From NCBI GenBank assembly GCA_016271365.2, contig CM028132.1:587705001-587769000 (forward strand): a DNA stretch of 64,000 nt, in the 5' to 3' direction. Source of the stretch: Neoceratodus forsteri. Taxonomy: Eukaryota; Chordata; Ceratodontiformes; Ceratodontidae. The notes beneath the pieces were generated by a model. The model was not told the DNA's origin. It was given only the letters and a program-made list of their open reading frames with translations, and did not search any database. A program made the position numbers and the translations under genes. Shown here piece after piece: positions 21,444-32,242 of the stretch (position 1 is its first letter; each line of letters begins with the position of its first letter).

Positions 21444-23662
21444 ACATTATTTATTTATTCAATCTCAGAATACAATACCTTTGATCACAAGGTGCTCATT
21501 TGCAAAGGTTCCACATCAGTGGAGAAGGGTGAACAAACATACAAAAGCAGTAATACAAGACAGGTTTAAACAAACAGCAACAGTACATACTTTAGAACTA
21601 GAATTAAAAACTTTAGGAATGGAGAAGAAAGGGTGAGGAGATACTAGGAGAGAAGAAAAGGGTAAGCAGCCAGAAGGCCTGGTCAGTAAGAGAACAGAAC
21701 ATGTGGCTGGAGTGCGGGTGTAGGGTGGGTGGGGGGGGTGGGGAGAGGAGTGGGCGGGAGGGCAAGGGTAGGAGGATGTAGCAAGGGTTGGAAAGGTAAA
21801 GCTTTGAGGTGGTCAGAAGAGGGGACTGGAGTGTACACAAGTGGTGGTATCATTAGGTGAAGTAGTCACAGGAACTGTTTGTTGTAAGATGCTAACAGAG
21901 CCTGTTCTTGAAAGGACCTAATTTAGGTATGGACTCGATTTTGTTGGGAAGTGCATTGAGCCCAAGTGGAGTTCTGTATTTGAAATAATACTGTCCTTGA
22001 GAGTCCTGCACCTAGGAATCTTCAGCAATTGATGGGCTGAGCTTCAAGTGTGCTGAGAGCTGGAGTGAGGGCTAAGGAGGTTGGCAGTTCCAGGTGGCAA
22101 AAGGCCAAGAAGTAATTTTTTAGCCAACAGGTATGTTTGGTACTGCATCCTTCTGCTTAGTTGAAGCGGACCAGTTTGAGCGTACAGATCGCAGGTGTGG
22201 GTAAGGCGTGCAACACTGGTGAGAAGTCTACATGCCTTATTTAGTGCAATGAATATTCTACGGAGTGAAGAAGTAGTAGCAGCATCATAGAAAACTAAGC
22301 CATAGTCGACAGTAAGTAAAACAGAGCTTATAATTGCAGTTATGAGGGCTTCGAGGCGTCAAGCAGTGTTTATGTCTGTGGAGCAGACCAATCTTGATAT
22401 TGACAGCCGGGCAATGTTGTCAATGAGTTGAGCATAGAAAGTGAGCTGTCCAGGGTTTCTCCTAGGTACTTAAACTGTTGGATTTGTTCAGTGGTACTCC
22501 CATGCAGTTTCTGATTGTAAGTGATAGAATTTGTGCTTGCTACAGGTTCAGCTGAACTACGACTTTAGTTTTTTGTAGTTCAGGATCAATTGTGAGAGTT
22601 GAACCAGTCCTCAACTTCTACAAAACTATGCTGTAATTGATGTTCCAGTTGATGTGGGTCAGGGTTACTAGTAAAGATGACAGCATCATCCGCATACAGT
22701 AGAATCCATTTGTGGCAGGCCTGAGGAAGGTTGTTTAGGAAGACACTGAAAAGCAAACGCCCTAAAATTTAGCCCTGCAGCACTCCTGAGCAGGTGGGCA
22801 GTTTGTCCAAGGTAACATCTGAAATTTTCACCTGTTGGGAGTGACCATCCAAGTAACTCTTGAACCAATGTAACATGTCAGAGGTGAAACCAATGGAGGC
22901 TAGTTGCTGAAGAAGAACAGTATGGTGAACAGTGTCAAAGGCCTTTGTTAGGGCTATTAAGGCTGCATCCACTAAATTGCTTTTGTCAAGTGATTGATGG
23001 ATGAAACCAGTGAATTCAACAGAGCGGTGTTGCTATGACCCTTTCTGAATCCAAGTTGCTGCGGGCATTGGATTGAGTATTTTCAAGGTATTCCATCAAT
23101 TGGTCGGCAACTATGCACTCAAGCGCCTTGGATAATGATGGGAGTATAGATATAGGCCTATAATTTGCATGCAAGGCCAGGTCCCCACTTCTGTGTATGG
23201 GTGTCACTAGGGCAGACTTCCAGATTTTTGGAAATTGAGCTAGCTTCAGCGAGAGGTTGAGAATCTTAGTTGAAGGTTTCAGCAGCTCAACTAGTGTGAG
23301 GGCAATGATTTTAAGATCCAGCGAGTCTCCACAATTTCTAGACTTCCCTAACACTTTGTACAGGTATTTCTTGGCTGTTAACAAAGAGACCTTACTAAAG
23401 TAAAAGGGGGGAGACGTTGTTGGCCTCTCCTCAGGATTGTGTGAAGGGGAAGGGGAAGGGGTGAAGTCAAAGAAATCTGGGGGGAGGAAGCTGCTCAGGT
23501 CAGTGAATGCATTGTTAAAAACATTTGCTATAGTAAAAAGGTCCAAAGTAGAGGTACCATCAATGTTTAGCACTGAGGGTGAGATTTTTGGTACTTTGCC
23601 AGTAACATCTTTAATGTTGTTCCAGAAATTCTTACTGTCTCCCCTGGAATTTGCAAGTGCTT
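21444..23662 (-). pseudogene. L2-like LINE inserted in L1, with RT
   Basis: The minus-strand 3' tail (GAATAAATAAATAAT) lies at 21444. From 23662 down to 22600 the minus strand carries RT: LANSRGDSKNFWNNIKDVTG, NYRPISILPSLSKALECIVA, LTKAFDTVHHTVLLQQLASI, then the catalytic LLYADDAVIFTSN near 22690. Stops and frame changes break it (for example around 23040). The order and the pre-RT KNFWNNI block match the L2-like copy at 55069-58323, so they are the same or closely related families. The endonuclease is missing, so the copy is 5'-truncated. It lies inside an L1. Confidence 0.85.
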
Positions 23663-24235
23663 CCCAGTGTAATTTGGTCTTGCCCACTAATTCAGAAATT
23701 CTGGGACAAAATTTTGGTGGCTTGTGAAAAAATTCTGAACAGACAGATTGTACTTACTGAAAAAACAGTGGTGTTGGGTATTACTTTGGATCTGGAATCC
23801 TGGTCTAAACCTAATATTCTATGGCTTTTGGCAGCAATGATCTCAGCCAAAAATGTAATTCTTAGATGATGGAAACAACCCCCCACACACACACACTTTA
23901 TCCGAATGGCTAGAAGATACTACTACTAGATCGAGTTATGAAAGAGTGGCATTTGTGTGTAGTGATCAAACAGAGAAATTTCTGGATTTATGGAACCCTT
24001 TCCTACATTCTGTTTTCTGTATAAGTGTTACCTAGATTAGTACTAAATGTATTGTATTGGTTAAGAATCCATAATAACTATTAGCTTATTCTGAATCATA
24101 GAACACCCACAATTTCCTTTCCCCATAGTGGTTTTATTTTATTATAACTGATTATGGGATGCAGGATATCTTTTATGTGATAGTCATTGTTACATGTAGT
24201 ATGAATGTATATAAATTTTAATAAAATAGAAACAT
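23663..24235 (+). pseudogene. L1-type LINE ORF2, 3' piece and 3' UTR
   Basis: The frame reads VIWSCPLIQKFWDKILVACE, continuing the cysteine-motif region cut at 21443. It goes on through VLGITLDLESWSKPNILWLL to a stop, then an AT-rich 3' UTR ending ATAAATTTTAATAAAATAG. Together with 20059-21443 this forms one L1 copy split by the L2-like element. Confidence 0.75.
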
Positions 24236-24375
24236 AGACTTTGACAGCAGATAAGGACCACTTGGCCCACCTAGTCTGCCCATTTCCTACTTATTGGAAA
24301 AGCTGCAGATCCTAGTTAACCAACAGCCTTCTTCCTCCTACCCCCAGAATTGCCTTAAGTCTGTCTATCTTGGAA
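24236..24375 (-). mobile_element. CR1-type LINE 3' end fragment
   Basis: The minus strand ends GCTGTCAAAGTCTATGTTT, preceded by GGGCAGACTAGGTGGGCCAA. It is equivalent to the terminal region at 8884 and to the plus-strand end at 59430-59490 (GGCCAAGTGG, CTGCCAAATAAATG, TTTCTATG). Confidence 0.65.
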
Positions 24376-25080
24376 GGTGATTTCACAGTTACTGCACAAA
24401 GTCACATTTTGGACAAGATTTAACAAATTTTCACCCGGTTACCTCCCCCCCCCCCACAGCGACATTTCACCAGCGAGGTCCCCCACAGCGACTACAGCAC
24501 CTAGCCATGGTGGGAGACCCGTTGGAACCCGGCGCTGTCTGTCGGGGGTCCTGCACCCCCCAATCAGCTCTGACTGGAGTTGAGAATTATTAAGTAGGGG
24601 GTGTGGGGGCACGGTCCCCGTGGGGTGTTAGGAGGACAAAGCCCCAGCAAAAAGATAGAAATAGCGAACTGGCAGCTGACTGCAGAATGCGGTCGACCTG
24701 CTTGTGTCGCTGATGGGGCGTCAATAAAAATCTTGTCAGACTTGTCGTGGATCCATTTTCACCTACCTGGTTCATAAGGTGGGGTAAGAAGAAAACATTG
24801 TTGAAAATTTGGTGTAAAAAAACTATGGAAAAATTACCAAGTTATCAGTGAACATTGAAATATTTCAACGTTCACTTATAAGTTCACAAATTTTCAATAT
24901 TTTGACTCCAGACTTTCACCATAGCCATTTTTTCATGCCACCATATAAACATGACAGGTGTCATTTTTTCAAATCCTGGATGAGATGTTTTTCCCCCACA
25001 TGCGGTGCAAAACGATATTTCAGCTAGTTTTCTATAAATGTCACATGTCATGTTTAGAGATGGGGGAAGTTGGCTAAATT
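24376..25080 (+). repeat. Module D satellite, resumed, with a 319-bp insertion
   Basis: GGTGATTTCACAGTTACTGC and CACATTTTGGACAAGATT resume the palindrome unit lost at 20058. At 24436 a foreign 319-bp segment interrupts, and at 24755 satellite sequence (TTCATAAGGTGGGGTAAG, TTGTTGAAAATTTGGTG) continues for another unit to about 25080. Confidence 0.65.
24436..24754. mobile_element. 319-bp insertion with 9-bp target duplication
   Basis: ATTTTCACC occurs at 24427-24435 and again at 24755-24763, directly flanking the insert. The insert is GC-rich, begins CGGTTACC with a run of C, and ends CTTGTCGTGG shortly after CAATAAAAATC. It interrupts satellite D cleanly. No transposase or tRNA boxes are seen; it could be a SINE-like or hAT-type passenger. 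Confidence 0.6.
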
Positions 25081-25124
25081 TGCTCTGCAAATTAATCCAC
25101 AAATTTAGCACAATTCATGAGGTG

Positions 25125-25290
25125 CAGATCGATCTGTGAAGTACAGAATTCCACCCACAAATAGCAGAATTTCTCCTGTGAATGGTAGAATTTTGCCATT
25201 CGCCAACAAAATTCTTCCATTTGCAGGTGAAATTCCATACTTCAGGAGCAGAATTCCACCATTCACATGGAAAACTTCATGATTTTGGGT
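25125..25290. repeat. Short degenerate tandem repeat
   Basis: CAGAATTCCACC, CAGAATTTCTCC, AGAATTTTGCCATT, AAATTCTTCCATT and AAATTCCATACTTC follow each other every 22-26 bp. The pieces are partly self-complementary. Confidence 0.5.
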
Positions 25291-25499
25291 GAAGTCAAAG
25301 TTGCTGAGGGTAGGAAAAACTTTGTGAAACTCTGCGGATAGAACTTCAGCCCTTGTAGCAAGCTGGTGAATAAAAACTCTGGCACATCCTTAATCATGTT
25401 TATAAAGAGTCATAAAATGACTATCTTGAAAATTCTAGGTCAAAATTGAAAAAGTAATAATTATTAGAAACATTGTGTTTAGTACCATTCTTTACACCA

Positions 25500-25660
25500 G
25501 TGGGTAGTGTGCTTTGTGATCCTTTGCCAATGAGCTCAGTTTGTGGGAGAGCTCGGTGACACAGCTGGATGGGCCTTAGGCTGGGGTAAAGGCACCATCA
25601 TGTGACACCACCCCCAGCCTGGGAAGGGTAGGTGTAGGGTTACCCTAGAGCCCAAGTACC
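25500..25660 (+). repeat. Module E (copy 1)
   Basis: GAGCTCGGTGACACAGCTGG, GGCTGGGGTAAAGGCACC and CCCCCAGCCTGGGAAGGGT align with 61070-61160 (GGCTGGTGGGGAAGGTGCTG, CCCAGCCTGGGTAGGGT). In both places GGCTGG and CCAGCC can pair. At both loci module D lies upstream and foldback F downstream. Confidence 0.5.
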
Positions 25661-26000
25661 ATATAGTGAAGAGAACTCTTCTCTTGGCATAGGGCTCTGG
25701 ACCTCTGTACTCGTGGGTGCCAGAGGGTCCTGAGATTTGGCTGAGAGGTGGATTATTTGTCCTGTGCATCTGTGTCTGCAGCCATATAGAAGCATAGGAC
25801 CCAGAGAGCTGTGAGCTTCTGCAGTCCACCAGACAGCCCCATGAATCCCTATCATCCACTGCTACACAGAAGTGCAAGTCCCATAGGACTTTGAACTTCC
25901 GTAGGCGGACATAGTCTTGTCTTGGTCCTGTTCTTCTGCACCTGTTCATGAAAGTCCTTGCCACTATTAAAAAAGAAAGGACATTCTTTGCAAGGAAGCT
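25661..26000. other. Unassigned linker between modules E and F
   Basis: No coding or RNA feature recognised. Confidence 0.3.
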
Positions 26001-26536
26001 GTGTTAATGTACCAGTTGGAGTTCAACTTAATGCCACAAAAGTAGGGAAATGTGATGTTAGGGTTTACAACCCTAACTCCCCACCCCCAAGCAGCAAAAG
26101 GAAAACACAGCAGAGATCTGAGTATCTGGAGTCTGGCGAATCAGTGGGGGAGTCCTCCTTGGGGTTGTCCACCCTAATTCCCACCCCCTACTCTAAGCAA
26201 ACAAAGTCAGACATGAAGATGGCTAACACAGATTTTGTTGTCAACATGTGGTGAGACATGCTTCTCTGCCTTTGAAGTATATCACCATGTTGCACTGGCT
26301 TAGAGCTGTAACTTTGTGCTTTGGATAGGAGGCTGTGGGCTGGGGAGGGATGCGTTAGGTTGATAGCCCAAGGAGGAACTACAATTGGTTTGCAAGACTC
26401 AGAGACCCAAAACCCTATTTTTTTTTTGGTTTTGCTGCTTGAGTGGTGGGGGTGGGAAGTTAGGGTTGGAAACTATACCACCATCATTTCACTACTTTTA
26501 AGGCATGAAGTTGAACCCTAACTGGTGCATTAACAC
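26001..26536. mobile_element. Foldback F (copy 1), arms of roughly 150 bp
   Basis: The left end GTGTTAATGTACCAGTTGG, TTCAACTTAATGCC, AAAAGTAGGGAAATG matches the right-end complement of ACTTTTAAGGCATGAAGTTG and AACTGGTGCATTAACAC. Inner arms repeat CAACCCTAACT and TCAGAGACCCAAAACCC. The centre (CTTCTCTGCCTTTGAAGTAT, GCACTGGCTTAGAGCTGTA) is shared with foldback 61522-62040. There is no open frame. The flanks do not show a convincing target duplication. Confidence 0.65.
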
Positions 26537-26569
26537 ACTTTTTTTGCACAGAAGAGCAGATATGATATA

Positions 26570-26757
26570 TTATATAGAAGCATAGACACTGTTGGCAAAA
26601 AAAAAAAAAAATTGGTCTATCCAATCTGCCATATTTTGCTACCCTACCCTACCATATCCTGTGACCTATTGTTTAGATGGGGTTTAAGCCCTCAACTTCC
26701 CCCTCTTTGTTTCCTGCCATACTTCTACCTCCTGTGGAACTATTTGACCCTTTTATT
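26570..26757 (-). mobile_element. CR1-type LINE 3' end fragment
   Basis: The plus strand reads ATAGAAGCATAGACACTGTT then an A-run and GGTCTATCCAATCTGCC; on the minus strand this is the CR1 3' terminal region. It is cut at about 26757 by the start of the Tx1-like LINE. Confidence 0.6.
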
Positions 26758-26873
26758 TATTTCGTTTTTGTTGACCAGGTAACTGCACTAGACAAATCCT
26801 ACCTATTTTCAGGCACGACCCGGGAGAGGGGGATACAGATGAATGCCAACTGACCTTCAACCAGATTAAGCTG

Positions 26874-27401
26874 TTGGTGGCATTTTTAGTGAATAAGGGA
26901 AATTTGGCCAGGACACTAGGGAAATTCCCCTACTCTGCTGTAGGGGGAGTTGCTGTCCTTGGATGGCCACTTTCGTCCCAGATGTCGAGGAGTGTGGATG
27001 TCGGTGAGGTAGGGGAGCGGGTCTCCTCCCGTCTCGATACCCTAGAGACTCCAATCTACAGATGCAAATTTCTCACCAATATTGTCTGGACTCGCGGCTC
27101 TGCTTGTTCTGTGCCGGTCATGGATGATTCGAATGGTGTGCTTCTGGAAGTGCCTGGCATTCAGACTACTGCTGTCCCTGTTTCTACCTGTCCAGATTCG
27201 GAAGAATTGCCTGCCTCAACTGTCCATACCTCTGTTACTTCTGCAACGAGTGTTGTGACTGGTGAACGTACCTGTATTGCCGGGGAAACCGTGGAGACTG
27301 CACTACCCAGATGTAATGCTCGGGAGGTTGCTGGTAACTTGGCGGCTCCTTCCACATTGACCGATCAGGCTTTCCTCCTGCAGGATGGCTTAACAGTATG
27401 A
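26874..27401 (+). CDS. Open frame in the 5' region of Tx1-like LINE, no known domain
   Basis: A 175-codon frame opens at MVAFLVNKGNLARTLGKFPY and runs to a TGA at 27401. No cysteine knuckle, RT or endonuclease motif is visible; the second half is rich in T, V, S and E. Copy 2 retains only its first about 35 codons (36480-36600, with differences), so I cannot test conservation. It may be the real N-terminal part of ORF1 separated by frame damage at 27400-27725, an extra upstream ORF, or chance. Whether it is translated is unknown. Confidence 0.35.
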   Translation: MVAFLVNKGNLARTLGKFPYSAVGGVAVLGWPLSSQMSRSVDVGEVGERVSSRLDTLETPIYRCKFLTNIVWTRGSACSVPVMDDSNGVLLEVPGIQTTAVPVSTCPDSEELPASTVHTSVTSATSVVTGERTCIAGETVETALPRCNAREVAGNLAAPSTLTDQAFLLQDGLTV

Positions 27402-27724
27402 CTGGGACACCCCAGCAAAACTCTGGGGATTGCTCGAAAAAAGTTACACACCCTTGATATTGTCTGATTCGGCAGGGCCGAATTAGTCACGGAGGCGTGT
27501 TATGGGGCCGCAGGTTGGATTCAAACCTCGAGTGGTTGGTCCCCAGATCCCTCGGACCAGAAGGTTTGTGAGTACAATGCAATGTCTTTTCTGATATTGG
27601 GTAACTGTTGCTGATTCTGAACCTCTTTCACCACATGATCGGGGTCTAGAACATATTGTTGATATGGGTAGCACTGCTGAGAATACAAACCTGTTGTTTT
27701 ACAGACAGCTGTTGAAATGGATGC

Positions 27725-28618
27725 TTGGGTCCGGGTTCTAGGGGTTGGGACTCAATCTCTGGGCACGCAAGCCAGAATAGTTGTGCACAACCACCTTTGG
27801 CTCCGATACCTCATGCTGTGCCCCAGGGTGACTTATTACCAGTGGGTTTAGGGCCTCAAACTTTACAGGACTCTAATAAATGCAAATTGTTTAAACCTCT
27901 TCTCCGTATTGCTGACCTAGTCAAAATCTCTGCTAGAGAACCTGCTCCAAGGAGGAATGCAATACAATTAATGTATAAAGGGGGTTTGGAGGACCCACTG
28001 GACAGAATGTATGTTGGCAGAAAATTATTAAAGGACTCTTTAAAGTTCTATGCATCTGAAGTTTTTGCTTTAATCCATACAGACAACGGTAATTATGATG
28101 TCAGTTTCAAGACGGTTGAAGCACTGGACAGATTCTGGTTAAAATACAATGCGCTGAAAGATTCTCCTTTATGGGCCCCATTTTTAGCAATTCCCATCAC
28201 TAAGCCAAATGTCAGGACTATTACAATTCTTTTCAAGAATGAAGGGGTGGATATCTCAGACATTCTTTACTGGCTTAAACAGCTGTGTGAAGTGCTTGAC
28301 CAACCTGTTCCTATCATTGATTCAGAACAGTTCTGGACTGGTGGCTGGAAAATTAAGTGTAAACTATTCACCACCAATAATGGTACTGCACATTTACCAG
28401 GTTGCTTTTTCTTGGGGAAGGATAGAGGTTCCTTGTTTTATCCTGGCCAGCCCAAATCCTGCCACAAGTGCGGTTCTGATCTTCATATGAGTAATGCCTG
28501 TGATACCCCGAAATGTACTCACTGCTTAGAGACTAGTCATTTTTCTACTGTTTGTAAAAACCCTTTTTGCTGTAACCTCTGTGAAGAAAGAGGGTATTCT
28601 TATATAAAATGTCCTTAG
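27725..28618 (+). CDS. Tx1-like LINE ORF1 protein (Gag-like, zinc knuckles), truncated
   Basis: The product is a nucleic-acid-binding ORF1 protein expected to coat LINE RNA. The frame has 297 codons. After a Pro-rich start, residues about 60-230 contain a conserved ORF1 region: LKFYASEVFALIHTDNGNYD, then CEVLDQPVPIIDSEQFWTGG, then GCFFLGKDRGSLFYPGQPKS. It ends in three knuckles: CHKC-x4-H-x4-C, CTHC-x4-H-x4-C and CNLC-x4-Y-x4-C. The third has Tyr where His is expected. A stop follows directly; the reading frame appears to continue beyond it (28619-28885), so this is probably a premature stop. The FWTGG...YPGQP plus CCHC layout is that of Tx1-family ORF1 and the related ZCCHC3-like domain. Confidence 0.85.
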   Translation: MGPGSRGWDSISGHASQNSCAQPPLAPIPHAVPQGDLLPVGLGPQTLQDSNKCKLFKPLLRIADLVKISAREPAPRRNAIQLMYKGGLEDPLDRMYVGRKLLKDSLKFYASEVFALIHTDNGNYDVSFKTVEALDRFWLKYNALKDSPLWAPFLAIPITKPNVRTITILFKNEGVDISDILYWLKQLCEVLDQPVPIIDSEQFWTGGWKIKCKLFTTNNGTAHLPGCFFLGKDRGSLFYPGQPKSCHKCGSDLHMSNACDTPKCTHCLETSHFSTVCKNPFCCNLCEERGYSYIKCP

Positions 28619-29291
28619 GCCTCTCATAATTCGGGAGAGGGGCTGTCCCAGGAGGCCTTAATCACCCAGGCCCAGAAAAAGGGTTGTGCTGTGGCTTCAG
28701 AGAAGCGAATGCAGGATATTTTGCAGCATAAACCTACTGGTACTACAGATTCTCTTACCCCTCTCAGTACAACGCCTCCAGTAGTACCTTCTTTACAGGA
28801 GACCACCCAGGCTGTTGATCCAGTGCCCAGTCAGGAAGGCCTCCCTCCTGCAGGGGTCTCTACCCCATTGAATTTAGAAGCTTAGGGGGCTAGGTCAGCA
28901 TTGCTACAGTGGACCCTGGTGTTTCTACCTCCCATAATTCGGAGCCAATGATGTTGGATCCTGCTCAGGAATTGAGCGACAGGTTGATTCTGCAGGGACA
29001 GGCTCCAATACCGCCCCCAACACCACCACCACGGCGACAAACTCAGATTCTGCTTTTACAACTGTCTCACATAAAAAACGTTTGAGGGAGAAGCTGGGAC
29101 ATCTTCCTGTGCCTAAGGGAAAGGAGAGGAAGAAAATGTCAAAACAGAAAGCTATTCCTCAATCCAATAAGTATGCCCCTCTGCTTCATGGTACAGCACC
29201 TTCTCTGTCTGAAGATGACGGTTCTGAGTCTGATGTCTCCTCAGTTGCGTCTTCCCGAGGGATGTCTTCTGATATAGATGACAGTTGTTGA
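28619..29291 (+). pseudogene. Tx1-like LINE ORF1 C-terminal part (broken)
   Basis: After the stop at 28618 the same frame continues with Gln/Thr/Pro-rich sequence to 28885. A shifted frame from 29082 then gives a basic stretch (KGKERKKMSKQKA), NKYAPL and an acidic tail (EDDGSESDVSSVASS). A low-complexity tail ending with such a basic-acidic stretch just before ORF2 is usual in this family. At least one stop and one frameshift lie in it. Confidence 0.6.
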
Positions 29292-29356
29292 GGAGAAAGA
29301 GATGGGCTACTAGATCACAGTGTTGATTTGCTTTCCTCATTTTCTTTCTTACTGCA

Positions 29357-29990
29357 TGGCGGTTCTCCGTATACCGACGTTAAATGATGATAGTATTAAA
29401 TCTGAAATACAGAGAGATGTGATTTTTCATGAATTACAACATTTTCACTCTGATAGTATTCTTTTACAGGACACCAGGATTAAAGCCTTTCATGACATTG
29501 GAAAATGTTCAGCTAAGTGGTGACGGGGGCCTCATTTTGTTCACAGGGCCAGGACCGCTGTGATGGGTTGGGGATTTTGTTTTCTAATAATGCCTTGAAA
29601 GTTATTAGAGTGATAGATTTGGAGTCTGGTAGAGTTCTTCTCTTGGATGTGTCATATAAAAGTCACAGATTTCATTTGATCAGTTTGTATGCACCTCAGG
29701 GGAAGGCTTTGCGTGTTGCTCTTTTGAAAAAAATTCAACCATTCTTATGTACAGTTAGGACGATTATATGGGGTGGTGATTTCAATTGCAGTATACAACA
29801 GGGAGATAGAGGATTGAAAACTACTAAATTGTTCTGTGATTCCAATGCCCTGAGAGATATTACTGCAACTGCTAAACTGAAAGATGTGTACCGCTCTGTA
29901 CATAAGGTTGGGGGTTTTACTTTTTTAAAAAGGTTCTCAACAAATGAGGATTGACTACCTCTGGGTTTCTCATTTTGTGAAGTTTCTCAG
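29357..29990 (+). pseudogene. Tx1-like LINE ORF2, APE-type endonuclease part
   Basis: ORF2 starts MAVLRIPTLNDDSIKSEIQ, with ELQHFHSDSILLQDTRIK as the early strand-helix of AP-like endonucleases. After a frame change at 29517 it continues: GLGILFSNNALKVIRV, SLYAPQGKALR and IIWGGDFNCSIQQGDRG (the GGDFN active-site motif), ending RIDYLWVSHFVKF after another shift. These blocks order as in L1/Tx1 endonucleases. RT is absent because the copy ends near 29990. The start is chosen because it lies 66 bp after the ORF1 tail and gives the expected N-terminus. Confidence 0.8.
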
Positions 29991-31350
29991 TCGGCAGTAC
30001 AAAAAGCAAAAATACCCAGCCAAGTGGATAGGTGATGGCTCCTGTATCCACGGACCACACTCCACATGAGGGCACTCCTTTCCTGGGCAGACCCAGCCCG
30101 GCCCGAATTGCAGATAGAGTGCCCTGGGTGGATGAGCGGACACTAATTTGGGGGGCTCAGAGCCAGTGAGATAGCCGGGCTGGTGCCAGGTTTCAGGAGG
30201 CCTCTCAGGCATGGAGGTAGAGTTGGGGGTAATACAGGTAGCCTGAGAGAGTTCCACTGGCTGGAGGAAAAAACAGAATTCGAAAAAAAAAAAATGATTG
30301 ATACTGTTGTTGTTTTTTATCAAACTGTGGCAATTAGCCTCCAGAGTAGCAATTTTAGCATCTTGCTTCAACAGGGTAACAGTATGCCCTGCCGCAGCCT
30401 TCTTTGTTACCTCAGCTGTAGAACGAACTTGACTAATCTCAGATTGTAAAAAGTAAATTTTTTAAGAAGGCATCAAACCTGTGGTTGCTCCACTCAGTCC
30501 ACAATAGTAGTTTATTGACAGCATGCCCAAGAGTATTGAGCATTTACTTCTTTGCTTTCAGAGGAGACAATTTGGATTAAGGAGAGAAATCTGGATTCTG
30601 TGGCCTTTCAAAATGAGGATTTGACTACTGCACTCCCAGTGTACTTGCTCCTGATAGTCTGGTTGGGGGAGCAGGCTGTGCTGAGCTGTAGCCTGCGGGG
30701 AGGTCAGCACATTACCAGAACAACTGCCTCACTCTGGGCTCTTTTGACTGGGAAGACACTGCTGGTCAAGCAGCATGGACCTCAGAGAGATAATTCTCAA
30801 CTCCTGCCAGGTAACTTAGGCTTCCGTGGTTCCATTTCAACAATTCTTGTCAAATGCAGAAGCGGTTAAAGGCTCATGAAGAGAGATCAATCTAAGAAGC
30901 AGCAAATTCAGCTATCTTGGATCTAGGTTTAAATAATTATTGATACTGCCTGCTTTGCCCCTTCCCTTCCTCCAGAGCATGCATACACTCATTGTATGAA
31001 TGGGACTATAGGCTACAGGTTGTGGGAAGGCAACTGAGTTAGCCTATAGATTGACTACTAATACCACCCCCCAAATCTTGAGTTGGGGGCTAGGAGGAAG
31101 GCCCTCCACTGAATAACGGTTTTCAGCCCTGGGTAAGGGGGCTAGGGAGGAGACTGAAATGAATGGCAGTATTGGCTACTGGCACAGCTCCAGGAGTCAG
31201 AGATTTATTTGAACTACACAGTTGTTTGAGAAGATAGAGAACAGGGACAGGTTGAATTGGCCTACATACCTCTCAATCTATTGTCACTGAAATGGTGGAC
31301 ACTGACTCCAAATGTTAGAAAATATGGGACTCATCATCCTGCATAAAAAT
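29991..31350. other. Mostly unassigned
   Basis: At 30475-30290 the minus strand reads QSEISQVRSTAEVTKKAAAG then DAKIATLEANCHSLIK, reminiscent of the coiled coil of an L1 ORF1; the support is weak. An A-run lies at 30284. Nothing else recognised. Confidence 0.35.
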
Positions 31351-31616
31351 AGAAGTCCAGAAATACTGCACACTTGCCTGTCTCCAAAAAGTTAAAATGA
31401 CTGACTTTCTTCCATGATCCAATTCTTTAATGCATAGTAGATATAAGATGATAACATACAGACTGCTCCCCTGGTAACACATTCTCCTGTGGTATCAGGG
31501 GAGTGGTCTGTAAACGGTCATTTTCTGTCTACTCTGCATTAAAGAATTGGATCATGGAACAAAGTTAGTCATTTTAACATTTTTGTGAGAGACAAGTGCT
31601 CAGTATTTCTGGGCTT
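31351..31616. mobile_element. Foldback, 266 bp
   Basis: AGAAGTCCAGAAATACTG on the left pairs with CAGTATTTCTGGGCTT on the right. Inside, AAAATGACTGACTTT, CCATGATCCAATTCTTTAATGC and CTGCTCCCCTGGTA pair with their complements, leaving a loop of about 15 nt. It is nearly fully self-complementary. No coding sequence. Confidence 0.65.
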
Positions 31617-32179
31617 TACGCACGTTGTTAGACTTTGCAGCACCCATACTCTCGGAAGGCACTAGACACATAAAAATAGGAGCTCTGAACACTGGAAACT
31701 AATGCCTTTACTTCTGCAAGTTTTAATTTTGCTTTAACATCATTGAGAGTTACGAACTGTTGCTAGCAACTTCTTGGTGTATGAAAAAACATTTTTCCAC
31801 GTGGGATGTATGTGGAACAAAGCAGTTCAGAAGGACAAAATCAGGGGCATTCCTCTTAATGAAAGACAACTATGAAGTATACTAGCCTGCTCCTTGACTG
31901 CTAGTGCTCCCCTCCAAAAAAAGAAAGAATTCATGGTTTTAGGAGGAGGAGCAACTGTTAAATTCTAATTTTGGGGTGTGTGGGTGCTAGGGAGCAGGCA
32001 CACCTTGAAAAGACAGTGTCAGCCAAACCTCCACTGTCCCCTGTTACAAGAAACATCCTTTATTTTACCCCTAAGAATTGCCCTGCCTTACATCCATCTT
32101 ACATGGCTGCTCACGAAGAAAACATGCTGCAAACTCAGACTTAAAAACAGAACTTCATGATACTCTGTGATGCTAAATT
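31617..32179. other. Unassigned
   Basis: Nothing recognised. Confidence 0.3.
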
Positions 32180-32204
32180 TATTGACTGATTGATTGATTG
32201 ATTG
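32180..32204 (+). repeat. (TGAT)n microsatellite
   Basis: Five to six tandem TGAT/TTGA units. This kind of tetranucleotide often ends L2-like LINEs, but no LINE body abuts it. Confidence 0.7.
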
Positions 32205-32242
32205 CTAGATTTATGTACAGTATGTATATATTTAAAATGGGT

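Larger units (their letters stand above)
26758..29990 (+). mobile_element. Tx1-like LINE, copy 1 (5' UTR, ORF1, endonuclease)
   Basis: It starts with TTTTTGTTGAC, ACCTATTTTCAGG, CGGGAGAGGGGGATAC and AACCAGATTAAGCTGTTGG. The same blocks open copy 2 at 36370, so this is a genuine 5' end. ORF1 (27725 to about 29291) and the start of ORF2 (29357) follow in standard LINE order. The copy breaks off just after the endonuclease, near 29990, without RT. Confidence 0.8.

Noticed and set aside
30290..30475. Minus-strand coiled-coil-like segment resembling L1 ORF1
   Set aside because: Only about 50 residues, no RRM or C-terminal domain nearby; noted in the unassigned region but not called.
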